Below, piece by piece: positions 12,484-21,591 of a stretch of DNA of 27,434 nt (position 1 is its first letter; every line of letters begins with the position of its first letter). Both the position numbers and the translations under genes were made by a program. The stretch lies in the IMG/VR virus record IMGVR_UViG_3300025889_000768, positions 1 to 27,434 of that record; one strand, given 5' to 3'. A model generated the notes under the pieces. It worked only from the letters and a program-made list of their open reading frames with translations, did not search any database and had not been told where the DNA came from. This DNA comes from a virus.

Positions 12484-13019
12484 TGATTTGGGAGAATACA
12501 AACGCCTACCTAACGGCCTTTGCAGATAGGGTGTTGCAACAAGCGCAATTAGAGCTTGGGGCATACCGTACTATTGACGGCAAGAGACGGAGGACGGACT
12601 CCTCCGGTAGGTTGCGCGAATCACTTCCGGGATCGTATACCCTAAAGACAATGGATAGCTCCATTGACCTCAAGTTTTTTGAGAACAACGATGCGTGGAA
12701 GACCTACGGCTATGTGGTAGACCAAGGGCGTAAGCCCGGCAAGGGCGTACCTCCTGATGCGTTGAAGGCGTGGATACGCCAAAAGCCTATCCGCTTGAGG
12801 GACTTGGAGACGGGAAGCTTTGTAAAAGCCACCGAAGCAAGAGTCAATTCATTAGCCTACCTGATCAACCGAAAGATTAAGCAAAAGGGCATTGCCCCTA
12901 CTTACTTCTTCCAAACACCCTTTAGAATAGCATTTGAACAACTACCGAAGGAAATCACAGAGCCATTTGGCTTGGACGTAGCGGACTTCCTTCGCTTCAC
13001 ATTAGGTAAAGAAAAATGA
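12483..13019 (+). CDS. HK97 gp10-like tail completion protein
   Basis: 178 aa. The N-terminal helix ENTNAYLTAFADRVLQQAQ, the conserved basic loop GRLRESLPGSYTLK, the VVDQGRKPGKGVPPDALKAWI segment and a final Phe-rich part with PTYFFQTPFR match the HK97 gp10 type of neck or tail-completion protein, which joins head connector and tail. TAATG overlap with the gene before and ATGA with the gene after. Confidence 0.6.
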   Translation: MIWENTNAYLTAFADRVLQQAQLELGAYRTIDGKRRRTDSSGRLRESLPGSYTLKTMDSSIDLKFFENNDAWKTYGYVVDQGRKPGKGVPPDALKAWIRQKPIRLRDLETGSFVKATEARVNSLAYLINRKIKQKGIAPTYFFQTPFRIAFEQLPKEITEPFGLDVADFLRFTLGKEK

Positions 13020-14287
13020 GTACACCCACTTTAGGCTATCCCGAAAGCCTACGCTTTAGCCGTAGCCCAATCTTTGTAACGGGCAAGAATAACGCTCTTG
13101 CTAACGACTCACTTGATAGTATGACGCTTGGCGTTAAGTTGTATACGGGGGCTAAAACAAGCCCCCCAGCTTCTAACAACTACTCATTGAGCAAGGCTTA
13201 CTCTATTGATGAGGTAATCAACTTTGAGATCAGCAATCTCACGCAAGACCAGTACTCCCATCCTATGGGCTTGTTCAATATTAGTACCTTTAGCGCAAGT
13301 GAGGTCGGTGAAGTTATTTGGGTTGCTATTGCTGGGGATTGGACGTATTCAGATAATGGCGCAACGCCCGTAACCGCCCCTTGGGGAACGGGTACTACCT
13401 ATGCGTTTCTTGCTACCGATGGATGGACAAAAAGAGGCGAGGCACAAAACCGAAAGTACGACTCGGCACGAATGACCATTGACCGCACCTATCAGGTATA
13501 TGCGTCTCACCGCCAATCTCTCGCTTCTCAATATGCTGCCTACACGGGACTAAACGGAGTGGTGTATAAGATTGACGGCACTAATTACTGGTATGTCCTT
13601 GCGGATGAGTTGGGCTTTTCAAACACATCTAACGAAAGCCAAAACAAGGTAATCTATATCCCAAGTGGAGTGCCTAACATTGAAGACTTGGTAGGAGTAA
13701 CGCCTACGACTACCTACTCAATTGGCCTGATCACTAACAACGAGGGCATTGACTACAAGGCGCGAGTAGAGGCAGACGGAGGCACGGTAGAGGGGTTCAC
13801 TTGCCTAATGAATGCCATTGAAGCTCTTGGAGGCGTAGATGCCGATACGCACAACTATGAGGTGGTGTGCGAAACGAAATATACTCCCGAAATAATCCAG
13901 TATGTCAATCGCTATGGAGTAAGTGATTACCTCACCTTCTTTAAGGTAAGCACGGAGCAAGGCACATTTACTAACGACCAATACAAGCGTAGCCTCTATG
14001 CTGATGCCTTTACCGAGCCGGACTTTAAGACGGCTCAATACCAAGATTTCAATGTCAATTCACGAAACACTATCACCCTAAATACGGGCTGGGTAGAGGA
14101 AGCCTATAAGGATGTGATTGAGGATATGCTGATGAGCGAGGATGTACGCATCTATGAGGGCGGTAGCTACCGAAGCGTAAATCCCCAACGCGGTACGATT
14201 GACTACCAAAAATCAGTCAACACCAAAAACATCAATTACACCATCACGTTTACCTACGGGCATAACGAGCGCAATTTGATCCGATGA
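13016..14287 (+). CDS. Structural tail protein, 423 aa
   Basis: Beta-rich with many Thr, Asn and Tyr, no signal peptide. Residues about 247-270 hold a short module (YKARVEADGGTVEGFTCL) that recurs twice in the small protein at 24303. The C-terminal part (DYQKSVNTKNINYTITFTYGHNERN) is predicted beta strands. It lies two genes before the tape measure, coupled to the large protein after it. It may be a tail tube or baseplate component; the family is not certain. Confidence 0.6.
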   Translation: MSTPTLGYPESLRFSRSPIFVTGKNNALANDSLDSMTLGVKLYTGAKTSPPASNNYSLSKAYSIDEVINFEISNLTQDQYSHPMGLFNISTFSASEVGEVIWVAIAGDWTYSDNGATPVTAPWGTGTTYAFLATDGWTKRGEAQNRKYDSARMTIDRTYQVYASHRQSLASQYAAYTGLNGVVYKIDGTNYWYVLADELGFSNTSNESQNKVIYIPSGVPNIEDLVGVTPTTTYSIGLITNNEGIDYKARVEADGGTVEGFTCLMNAIEALGGVDADTHNYEVVCETKYTPEIIQYVNRYGVSDYLTFFKVSTEQGTFTNDQYKRSLYADAFTEPDFKTAQYQDFNVNSRNTITLNTGWVEEAYKDVIEDMLMSEDVRIYEGGSYRSVNPQRGTIDYQKSVNTKNINYTITFTYGHNERNLIR

Positions 14288-16314
14288 ACCAAGTAGATAT
14301 TTACATCAACGACCAACGGCTTGACTTATTCCAAGATGAGGAAATAAGCATCAATTTGTCGGTGCAGAATGTCCAAGATATCTCAAAGGTATTTACGGAC
14401 TTCACGCAGTCATTCACCGTACCCGCCTCTCAAACCAACAATCAGATTCTTGCCCATTATTATAGGACGGACTTGACTGCTGGGGTTGACTTTCGCCTTC
14501 GGCAAGAGGCGAAGATTGAAATTAACTCTCTTCCCTTTCGTACTGGCGTAATGCAAATGGAAGCCGTACAACTAAAAGGTACGGAGCCTTATGCTTATAC
14601 CCTTTCGTTTTATGGGGACTTGGTAAACCTAACTGATCTATTCGGGGAGGACTACCTCTATGACTTGGACTTCAGCGCGTATGATCACGACTATAATGGG
14701 GCAACTATTCAACAAGGTTTTGATTCGGATGCACTTTTTAGCGGAGAGGTCTTTTATCCCCTAATGTCTCCCGTAAGAAATTGGGTGTACAATGTTAGCA
14801 GTTCCTCTGACCCGAGACACGAAGACGATATTCAGTTTGTAACGGGACACGCGGGACACCATCACGGGGTGAGATATGATGAGCTAAAACCTGCCGTTAA
14901 GGTCGTTAAGATTCTTGAGGCGATGGAAACCAAATACGGAATCAATTTCGTTGGGGACTTTATGAGCGATACGCAGTTTAATAAACTCTATTTGTGGGCG
15001 CATCGCTTTGAAGGATACTTGTATGATTCCTCAACGGCTATTGAATGGCAACTAATTAATTTCAATCGCTCTACGGGTGGAGGGTCAGAATTTAATCTAA
15101 CTACTGACACTTGGACGGTTGTAGATACGGACACCTATGAGCTGCGAATTACCTTGCAGAATGTAGGCACAAACTATGAGATAGGATTGTTCCAAAACGG
15201 CAATCAAATAGGCATAGCCCAAGAGAATGCTCATCCCGCCTCAAGCGTTCTCATCACTTTTCAGGGTTATATCTTTGATGCTGGAGATGAGGTACAAATC
15301 AAGATCCGCCCTCGTTCGGCAGCAACTTTCAACTACCAAGTAACGGATTACACGGCCTACGATGAATCTACAATCACTCAACGCTTTGAGGTAGATCAAA
15401 CGGCTTTCGCTACTTACACTTTTCAACTTGCTATGAGTCCTTTGATGCCTGAAATAAAGGTGAAGGATTTTCTCGCTGGTATCATAAAGATGCACAACCT
15501 TGTTATCACGCCTAATAGCACAACGGAGTTTAATCTACAAACCCTAAACGATTGGTATGCGGATGGCGTTAATCAAGATCTAACGACCTATATGGATATC
15601 AATGAGGTATCTATAAATCGCCCACAGTTATACCGAGAAATCAGCTTTGATTATCAAGATACGGAGCAGATATTAGGATACGAATACCAACGCGCAAATG
15701 CCGTTGGTTATGGTGATCTTAACGCCTTTTTCAACTGGGATGGTGATACATTCAATATCAACCTTCCTTTTGAATGCCCATTGTTTGAACGCCTAACGGA
15801 TATTGACAACGGAACACTCACCAACATCCTCGTATACAAATCCCAAACGCGGGAGTTTGATACGGATTATGAAAACCGCTTCCAGCCTTATGTGGGTGCG
15901 CCTATTTTGATTTACGGGGAGTTTTCAGTTGACATAAGCGCAAACCCCATATCGTTTGTAGATGAGGCAGACATTGAAACGCAAGTAAACAATGTTTGGT
16001 ATGCTAATGTATCAAGCACAAGTGTTGGAACGGGATTAGCTTATTCGCTATGCTGGGGAGCAGATACTGATCCCTTCTATTTCCTCCCCGTAGGCAAGAG
16101 CCTGTATCAAACCTATTGGGAGGACTACATCTCTGACTTATATGATTCCAAGCGTAGGATTGTCCAAGCAGAAGGCGTATTGCCTATTGGTAAGATCCTA
16201 AACCTACAACTCAACAACAAGCTTATTTGGAACAACCAAAGGTGGTTTGTAAATACCGCCAATGTAAATATGACTACTGGCAAGGTGAGTTTTGAATTAT
16301 TGAACGAGGTATGA
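14284..16314 (+). CDS. Large tail / baseplate protein, 676 aa
   Basis: The N terminus (VDIYINDQRLDLF, then DISKVFTDFTQSFTVPAS, then INSLPFRTGVMQMEAVQL) is a very typical start of a large tail protein of Bacteroidota siphophages. A middle beta-sandwich-like part (about 250-370, TDTYELRITLQNVG) could be a carbohydrate-binding insertion. The N-terminal part, ending in a FYGDLVNLTDLFGEDYL segment, resembles distal-tail or baseplate hub proteins. Directly upstream of the tape measure rather than downstream, as usual for this phage group as I know it. Confidence 0.65.
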   Translation: MNQVDIYINDQRLDLFQDEEISINLSVQNVQDISKVFTDFTQSFTVPASQTNNQILAHYYRTDLTAGVDFRLRQEAKIEINSLPFRTGVMQMEAVQLKGTEPYAYTLSFYGDLVNLTDLFGEDYLYDLDFSAYDHDYNGATIQQGFDSDALFSGEVFYPLMSPVRNWVYNVSSSSDPRHEDDIQFVTGHAGHHHGVRYDELKPAVKVVKILEAMETKYGINFVGDFMSDTQFNKLYLWAHRFEGYLYDSSTAIEWQLINFNRSTGGGSEFNLTTDTWTVVDTDTYELRITLQNVGTNYEIGLFQNGNQIGIAQENAHPASSVLITFQGYIFDAGDEVQIKIRPRSAATFNYQVTDYTAYDESTITQRFEVDQTAFATYTFQLAMSPLMPEIKVKDFLAGIIKMHNLVITPNSTTEFNLQTLNDWYADGVNQDLTTYMDINEVSINRPQLYREISFDYQDTEQILGYEYQRANAVGYGDLNAFFNWDGDTFNINLPFECPLFERLTDIDNGTLTNILVYKSQTREFDTDYENRFQPYVGAPILIYGEFSVDISANPISFVDEADIETQVNNVWYANVSSTSVGTGLAYSLCWGADTDPFYFLPVGKSLYQTYWEDYISDLYDSKRRIVQAEGVLPIGKILNLQLNNKLIWNNQRWFVNTANVNMTTGKVSFELLNEV

Positions 16315-16469
16315 CAAAGGGCTTTATTAGTTATTTAATTGAGGTACTCCAAGGTGATGACCACCTTGGCGTATCAGACAATGTAGAGATAGCAAAGGGA
16401 AAATATCACCTTCCAACCACTTGGGGTGAAGGTAAAAAATTGATACGCAGACAATGGCTGAACAAGTAG
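16311..16469 (+). CDS. Small 52-aa protein before the tape measure
   Basis: ATGA overlap with the preceding stop, and the 3' end overlaps the tape-measure start by 16 nt. The product begins MTKGFISYLIEVLQGDDHLG and ends in a basic tail (GKKLIRRQWLNK). Codons 7-10 contain the AGTTATTTAATT motif, which reads SYLI. The coupling on both sides suggests real translation. Function unknown. Confidence 0.55.
   Translation: MTKGFISYLIEVLQGDDHLGVSDNVEIAKGKYHLPTTWGEGKKLIRRQWLNK
16329..16343 (+). promoter_or_regulatory. AGTTATTTAATTGAG motif, copy 3
   Basis: Identical to the copy at 21577-21591 over 15 bases, plus the two T bases before. Here it lies inside the 52-aa gene, 110 nt before the tape-measure ATG, so it cannot be a ribosome-binding element for that gene. 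This position favours a promoter role. Confidence 0.4.
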
Positions 16470-18205
16470 AAGTAGAGATTAAAGTATCCTCCAATATTGG
16501 GGAGGCTGCTGGGGATGTAACCAGCGGAATTGATAGTATCAAAAGCTCTGCTAAAGAAGCCCAAGCAAGTGTTGTTGATATGGGGGAAAGCACGGACGGT
16601 GCTATCCAGCTTATTGATGAGGGCTTTGGTGGTATTGGAACGCGAATTAAAAACGTATACAAGGGCGCAACCGCATTAGGTAAAAACTTTGTTGCTTCCT
16701 TTAAGGCGGGTATCGCTGGTGCAAACGGGATGAAGAAAGCCCTCGTTGCTTCGGGCATTGGGGCTTTGGTCGTTGCACTTGGCTTGATCGTAGCCTATTG
16801 GGATGACATCTTGGGATTGGTCAATGGCGTAAGCTCTGCCCAAAAAGACCAATTAGCAGCAGCGGAGGCAAACGTAGCAGCACAAGAGGAGGCATCCGAG
16901 ATGCTCTCCTTGCAAGAAAACTCCTTGCGCCTTCAGGGCAAGAGTGAGCGTGAGATTCGGGATTTAAAAATCCAGCAGACCAACGAGACTATTGCTGCTC
17001 TTGAGGCTCAATTGGAAACCCAAAAGCAAATCAAGAAATCACAAGTAGAGGCTGCCAATCGCAACAAGGCCATCCTTCAAGGGATCATACGCTTTGTTAC
17101 CGCACCTATCACCTTGCTTCTTGCTGGTATTGATGCGGTAGGTAAAGCCTTTGGTAAGGACTTTGGTTTAGAGGAAGGCTTCTCCGGGGGAATTGCTGGA
17201 TTGGTATTTGATCCCGATGAGGTAGCAGCAGAGGGTGATGCTGCAATCAAAGAGACGGAAAAGAAACTTGCTCAACTCAAAAACACAAGGGACGGCTACC
17301 TTGTAGCCAATCAAAATGAAGAAAAGGTAGCAGCTAAATCCGCGCAAGATGCGCGAGATAAAGCGGGTGAGGAGCAATTAAGAAAGCAACAAGAGTTGCA
17401 AAATAAACTCCTTGAGTCCGAGGCCAACTACCAAAAGCAGTTGCAAGACACAAGGGACAAATTTGATGAGTTGGTATTGTCCCAGCAAGTATCTGCCGAG
17501 CAACAAGAAATCAATGCCGTCTATGACAAGTTCTTTGCTCTTGAAGAAGCCTATGCAAATAACGCGGAAGAACTCGCGCAGATAGAAGCGCAACGCAATA
17601 AGGAACTTGCAGCCATCAACGACAAGTACCGCAAGGAAGAGGCCGATGCCCAACAAGAAGACTTGGACAGGCAAAAAGCCTACCGCCAACAAATAAAAGA
17701 CCTTGCGGTGGATTCGGTAATGAGTACGTTTAGTTCCCTAAAGGAACTCAATAGTATCTATGACAAGGATAGCGAAGAGGCAGCCAAACGCGCCTTTATG
17801 CGCGAGAAAGCCTTGAGCCTTGCAGAGACCATTGTAAGCACTTATTCCTCTGCTCAAAAGGCATATGCCTCCCAGTTGATTCCGGGCGATCCTACGTCCG
17901 TTGTACGCGCTCAAATAGCTGCTGGTGTAGCCATTGCGGGTGGCCTCGCAAGAGCTGCCACCATCGCCTCTCAAAAGTTCCAATCTTCAAGTGAGAGTTC
18001 CACCGTACCTTCCGCGCCTTCTGCGCCAAGTGTGCAAGGCGTATCGCCTCAATTCAATATCGTAGGACAAGGAGGTACGAACCAACTGGCGCAAAGCATT
18101 GGTGCTAAATTTGACCAACCTATCCGCGCCTTTGTCGTAGGAGGCGATGTAACAACCTCTCAAGAGTTAGAACGCAAACGAATTAAAACCGCAACATTCG
18201 GATGA
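16454..18205 (+). CDS. Tail tape measure protein
   Basis: 583 aa, the second longest structural gene of the tail block. A Gly/Ala/Ser-rich N terminus (SSNIGEAAGDVTSGIDSIKSS), a hydrophobic segment (about 97-116, ALVASGIGALVVALGLIVAYW), then long coiled coils rich in Q, E, K and A (residues about 130-430), and a low-complexity C terminus (SSSESSTVPSAPSAPS). This is the usual plan of tape measure proteins, which set tail length and help DNA entry. At about 1.5 angstroms per residue the tail would be about 85-90 nm, a short siphovirus tail. Confidence 0.85.
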   Translation: MAEQVEVEIKVSSNIGEAAGDVTSGIDSIKSSAKEAQASVVDMGESTDGAIQLIDEGFGGIGTRIKNVYKGATALGKNFVASFKAGIAGANGMKKALVASGIGALVVALGLIVAYWDDILGLVNGVSSAQKDQLAAAEANVAAQEEASEMLSLQENSLRLQGKSEREIRDLKIQQTNETIAALEAQLETQKQIKKSQVEAANRNKAILQGIIRFVTAPITLLLAGIDAVGKAFGKDFGLEEGFSGGIAGLVFDPDEVAAEGDAAIKETEKKLAQLKNTRDGYLVANQNEEKVAAKSAQDARDKAGEEQLRKQQELQNKLLESEANYQKQLQDTRDKFDELVLSQQVSAEQQEINAVYDKFFALEEAYANNAEELAQIEAQRNKELAAINDKYRKEEADAQQEDLDRQKAYRQQIKDLAVDSVMSTFSSLKELNSIYDKDSEEAAKRAFMREKALSLAETIVSTYSSAQKAYASQLIPGDPTSVVRAQIAAGVAIAGGLARAATIASQKFQSSSESSTVPSAPSAPSVQGVSPQFNIVGQGGTNQLAQSIGAKFDQPIRAFVVGGDVTTSQELERKRIKTATFG

Positions 18206-19134
18206 AACTAATAGAACTGATCATAGATGAGAATGAATTCTTCTCCGGCATCAATGCCATCTCCCTTGTGGAGTACCCAGCCATTGAGGAGGACTTTATT
18301 GCCCTCTCCAAGCAGAAGGTAGAATTCGCTACCCAAAACGCAGAGAAGCGCATCCTTATGGGTGCTGCTCTCGTTCCCAACAAACCCATCTATCGCAAGG
18401 ACGGTGAGGAGGAGTTTTATGTCTACTTCACCAAAGACACCATCCGCAAGGCGAGTGAGATGTTCTTTCAAAAGGGCAACCAAAATAACTCCACCCTTGA
18501 ACACGAAGATAGCATTGACGGGATGAGCGTTGTGGAATCTTGGATCATTGAAGATGAGGAGAAGGACAAGAGCCGTATGTACGGCCTTGAGCTTCCAGTA
18601 GGCACTTGGATGGTATCTATGAAGGTCAACAACCCTGACATTTGGGAGAACTACGTCAAGACCAACAAGGTCAAGGGCTTTTCTATTGAAGGCTACTTTG
18701 CCGACAAGGTAAATATGAGTCGCAACCCCCTTGCCGAGATTGAAGAGCAAGAGGCTGCTCTGATCCTATCCTCCATCGTAGGTATCATCAAGCGAGACGG
18801 CAGACGCAAAAGCGGTAAGCGTTTGGAGATGGAATCCTACACCGACTACCCCGATGCGGTGAAGAACAATGCCAAGCGAGGCATTGAGCTAAACGAAAAG
18901 AACGGAAACAAGTGCGCTACTGATGTCGGCAAGATACGAGCGCAACAACTCGCACAAGGCAAACCCATAAGCGTAGAGACCATCACCCGTATGTATTCCT
19001 ATCTCTCAAGAGCCGAAGAGTACTACGATGAGAGCGACTCCTCTGCGTGTGGTACTATATCCTTCCTCCTATGGGGAGGGAAGGCTGGTAAACGATGGGC
19101 AGAATCTAAACTCAAAGAACTTGGTAAACTATGA
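18202..19134 (+). CDS. Prohead protease (XkdF-like) with extra C-terminal domain
   Basis: 310 aa. Residues 1-200 carry the XkdF-type serine protease signature: His101 in TLEHEDSI, VVESWIIEDEEKDKS, GTWMVSMKV, and the nucleophile Ser161 in VKGFSIEGYF. It would process scaffold and capsid during head maturation. Residues about 205-310 are a separate helical domain (DYPDAVKNNAKRGIELNEKNG, then ISVETITRMYSYLSR, then ISFLLWGGKAGKRWAE), an attachment I have met in other phage proteins but whose role is unclear. ATGA overlaps with both neighbours. Confidence 0.85.
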   Translation: MKLIELIIDENEFFSGINAISLVEYPAIEEDFIALSKQKVEFATQNAEKRILMGAALVPNKPIYRKDGEEEFYVYFTKDTIRKASEMFFQKGNQNNSTLEHEDSIDGMSVVESWIIEDEEKDKSRMYGLELPVGTWMVSMKVNNPDIWENYVKTNKVKGFSIEGYFADKVNMSRNPLAEIEEQEAALILSSIVGIIKRDGRRKSGKRLEMESYTDYPDAVKNNAKRGIELNEKNGNKCATDVGKIRAQQLAQGKPISVETITRMYSYLSRAEEYYDESDSSACGTISFLLWGGKAGKRWAESKLKELGKL

Positions 19135-19274
19135 AACCCCCTAAAGTAAACAACGCATCACCCAAAGGCTCAAAGCGTGGGTGCTTATGCAAGGACAAGA
19201 ACACCTACTCCCGTAAGTGCTGCGATGGTAGCCTATGGGCGCAAGGCGTGGGCAATGTAACCTTGCCCTCTTAA
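19131..19274 (+). CDS. Small Cys-rich protein, 47 aa
   Basis: ATGA overlap with the protease. The pattern GSKRGCLCKDKNTYSRKCC followed by DGSLWAQGVG occurs in small proteins of many Bacteroidota phages as I recall. Four cysteines (18, 20, 30, 31) could bind zinc or form a capsid-associated metal site. Its place between protease and scaffold suggests a head-assembly role. Confidence 0.65.
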   Translation: MKPPKVNNASPKGSKRGCLCKDKNTYSRKCCDGSLWAQGVGNVTLPS

Positions 19275-19326
19275 AAATGTAACAAAACATTCAAGCATAG
19301 TCATTTATTTAGAAGCAATTCAAATT

Positions 19327-19947
19327 ATGAAGGCACAAAACGTATTGAACAAAATCTTGACCGAACTCGCACAAATCCGCAAGGTAGAGTTCGCTCAAAT
19401 GAACCTTGAGAACGGTACTATTCTTGAGGCTGAAGAGTTCGCTCCTGAAAACGAAGTATTTATTATTTCGGGCGAGGAGCGTGTACCCGCACCAGTCGGG
19501 GAACACAAATTGGAAGATGGAAGCATCCTCGTTATTGTTGAGGAAGGCATCATCTCCGAGATCAAGGAGGCTGAAGCCCCCGAAGCAGAGGTAGAGGTTG
19601 AGATGCAATCCGAGGAAGCCGTAGCGGTTGCCGAGGAGGTTGCTGCTGACGTTGCTACGGAAGCTGCTGATGCAATCACCGAAGAGGTATCTGCTGCCAT
19701 TGAGGTTGCAGTTGCCGAAGCTCTTGCTCCCGTTGTTGAGGAAGTTGCTGCCGAGATGAAAAAGCTCCGCGAGGAGTTGTCATCTGCCAAGACGGAGATG
19801 GCTGCTATGGAGAAGAAGTTCTCTTCTCAATCTGCTGCCCGTCCTATCAAGCACAACCCATCCAAGCAAGAACCTAAACAAGCAATGTTCTCATCCAAGC
19901 GTCAACCCAACACGCTTGACCGAGTATTGGCAAAATTGAATAACTAA
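19327..19947 (+). CDS. Capsid scaffolding protein
   Basis: 206 aa. The N-terminal part is beta-like (GTILEAEEFAPENEVFIIS, then LEDGSILVIVEEG), followed by a long Ala/Glu/Val-rich helical region (about 80-165) and a basic, disordered C terminus (RPIKHNPSKQEPKQ, then TLDRVLAKLNN). Position between protease and major capsid, acidic coiled core and basic capsid-binding tail fit a scaffold that is removed by the protease. It has no ATGA overlap; the 52-nt gap contains a variant of the recurrent motif (AGTCATTTATTTAG, 19299-19312). Confidence 0.75.
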   Translation: MKAQNVLNKILTELAQIRKVEFAQMNLENGTILEAEEFAPENEVFIISGEERVPAPVGEHKLEDGSILVIVEEGIISEIKEAEAPEAEVEVEMQSEEAVAVAEEVAADVATEAADAITEEVSAAIEVAVAEALAPVVEEVAAEMKKLREELSSAKTEMAAMEKKFSSQSAARPIKHNPSKQEPKQAMFSSKRQPNTLDRVLAKLNN

Positions 19948-19965
19948 TTTTTTTCTTTTTTTAAA

Positions 19966-20892
19966 ATGGCTACGACCACTTCTATCACCACTTCATACGC
20001 TGGACAGTTTGCTGCCAAGTATGTATCTGCTGCTTTGTTGAGCGCAGACACGTTGGATAAAGGTCTCGTTGAGATCCTCCCCAACGTAAACTTCAAGTCA
20101 ACCTTGCAAAAGGTTGCTACCGATGACATCGTAAAAGATGCAACGTGTGACTTCACCCCTACCTCTACGCTGACGTTGACCGACCGCGTATTGGAGGTTG
20201 AGCCTTTCCAAGTTAACCTTCAGCTTTGTAAGAAGGACTACTACGATTCTTGGATTGGTTCTCAAATGGGCTACTCTGCTTACGATAGCATCCCCGCCTC
20301 TTTCAGCGATTTCTTGATTGCACACGTTGCTGCCAAGACCGCACAAAAGATTGAGCAAAACATTTGGCAAGGCGTTAACGCTACTGCTGGTGAGTTTGAC
20401 GGCTTCACTACTTTGATGGCTGCTGATGCTGACGTTGTAGACGTAACTGGTACTACCGTTACTGCTGCAAACGTCATCACCGAGCTTGGCAAGGTTGTAG
20501 ACGCTATCCCTTCTGCTCTTTACGGCAAGGAGGACTTGACCATCTACGTTCCTCAAAACGTAGCTAAAGCGTATGTTCGCGCTTTGGGTGGTTTCGGTAC
20601 TTCCGGTTTGGGTGCTAACGGTGTTGACAACAAAGGCACTATGTGGTACGGTCAAGGCGATTTGTTCTTTGATGGTATCCGCGTTGCTATGGTTAACGGT
20701 TTGGCTTCTAACAAGATGGTTGCTGCTCAATCTTCTAACTTGTTCTTCGGTACTGGCCTTGAGTCTGACCGCAACGAGGTGAAGGTTTTGGATATGGGCG
20801 ATCTTGATGGCTCAAACAACATCCGCGTTATCTTGCGCTTCTTGGCTGGTGTTCAGTATGGCATCGGTGCTGACTGTGTATTGTACGCCTAA
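19966..20892 (+). CDS. Major capsid protein
   Basis: 308 aa. Starts ATATTSITTSYAGQF and is rich in Ala, Val and Gly with preferred codons (GCT, GTT, AAC, ACT), as highly expressed genes are. Features include VEPFQVNLQLCKKDYYDSW, KTAQKIEQNIWQG and a DLTIYVPQNVAKAYVRALGG segment, in line with an HK97-fold capsid. It follows the scaffold and is followed at once by a strong terminator. The leader (TTTTTTTCTTTTTTTAAA) is free of structure. Confidence 0.85.
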   Translation: MATTTSITTSYAGQFAAKYVSAALLSADTLDKGLVEILPNVNFKSTLQKVATDDIVKDATCDFTPTSTLTLTDRVLEVEPFQVNLQLCKKDYYDSWIGSQMGYSAYDSIPASFSDFLIAHVAAKTAQKIEQNIWQGVNATAGEFDGFTTLMAADADVVDVTGTTVTAANVITELGKVVDAIPSALYGKEDLTIYVPQNVAKAYVRALGGFGTSGLGANGVDNKGTMWYGQGDLFFDGIRVAMVNGLASNKMVAAQSSNLFFGTGLESDRNEVKVLDMGDLDGSNNIRVILRFLAGVQYGIGADCVLYA

Positions 20893-20913
20893 TTGATTTG
20901 ATTGATTAACCTC

Positions 20914-20947
20914 AAGGGGGTGAGGGTTCTGCCCCACCCCCTTTTTT
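20914..20947 (+). terminator. Intrinsic terminator after the capsid gene
   Basis: GGGGGTGAGGG (20916-20926) pairs with CCCCACCCCC (20932-20941) with one bulged A, followed by T6. It ends the capsid transcript 20 nt after the stop and would reduce transcription of the next gene unless partly read through. Confidence 0.9.
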
Positions 20948-20959
20948 ATTTAAAAAGAT

Positions 20960-21508
20960 ATGGCTTGTAACTTAACCGCTGGACGTGCCATCCCTTGTAA
21001 AGACGTTGTTGGTGGCATCAAAGCTGCCTACTTCGTTAACTACGGGGATTTGGGTACACTCACCTTGACAAACGATGAGGTGACAGATATGAGTGGAACT
21101 TTCTCCGCTTACAAATACGAACTAAAAGGTGCTTCTAACTTGGAGCAATCTTTCAACTCAAGCCGTGAGAACGGCACTACCTTCTTTGAGCAGACGTTGA
21201 CTTTGCAGTTCACCAAGCTCACGAAGGAAGACAACAAGGAGTTGAAGTTGATGGCTTACGGACGCCCTCACGTTGTAGTTCAGGACTACAATGACAACTG
21301 CTTCTTAATGGGTGCATATCACGGTGCAGAGGTTACTGGTGGCTCAATTGTTACTGGTACTGCTATGGGTGATTTGTCGGGTTATACCTTAACTTTGACG
21401 GCTCAAGAAGTTCTTCCCGCAAACTTCATCGCAAGTCCTACGGCATCTGATCCATTTAACGGTATGGCAAGTGCTACGGTAACGATTGTTGAGGGTACGA
21501 ACTCCTAA
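20960..21508 (+). CDS. Probable major tail tube protein
   Basis: 182 aa. Starts MACNLTAGRAIPCKDVVGGI, a start I recognise in structural proteins of Bacteroidota phages. A beta-barrel-like body (SAYKYELKGASNLEQSF, then FFEQTLTLQFTKL, then MGAYHGAEVTGG, then GDLSGYTLTLTAQEVLPANF) recalls tail tube proteins. It uses the same preferred codons as the capsid gene and is enclosed between two strong terminators, as expected of an abundant product. Alternative: a head decoration protein. Confidence 0.55.
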   Translation: MACNLTAGRAIPCKDVVGGIKAAYFVNYGDLGTLTLTNDEVTDMSGTFSAYKYELKGASNLEQSFNSSRENGTTFFEQTLTLQFTKLTKEDNKELKLMAYGRPHVVVQDYNDNCFLMGAYHGAEVTGGSIVTGTAMGDLSGYTLTLTAQEVLPANFIASPTASDPFNGMASATVTIVEGTNS

Positions 21509-21530
21509 CATTTCTTTCATTTGGTAGGGA

Positions 21531-21556
21531 GAGGGGGCGTAAGCCCCCTTTCTTTT
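21531..21556 (+). terminator. Intrinsic terminator with GUAA tetraloop
   Basis: GGGGGC (21533-21538) pairs with GCCCCC (21543-21548) around the loop GTAA, a GNRA tetraloop, extended by A/T pairs and followed by TTTCTTTT. It ends the tail-tube transcript. A copy of the recurrent motif lies 21 bases further on. Confidence 0.88.
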
Positions 21557-21576
21557 GGAATAAACTTTGGCATTTT

Positions 21577-21591
21577 AGTTATTTAATTGAG
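21577..21591 (+). promoter_or_regulatory. AGTTATTTAATTGAG motif, copy 4
   Basis: Directly before ATG 21592 and just after the terminator at 21531-21556. Transcription must restart here or read through, which makes this copy the best single argument for a promoter role. Confidence 0.5.

Noticed and set aside
18208-18750. 180-codon minus-strand frame opposite the protease
   Set aside because: The protease signature is clear on the + strand; no other minus-strand gene exists in the genome.
20098-20730. Long open frame (210 codons) on the minus strand opposite the capsid gene
   Set aside because: It mirrors the biased codon use of the capsid gene; its product has no recognisable features and no leader or neighbours on that strand.
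21560-21570. TAAACTTTG as a -7 element before the gene at 21592
   Set aside because: It has three bases instead of two between TA and TTTG, and no TTTG at the -33 distance.
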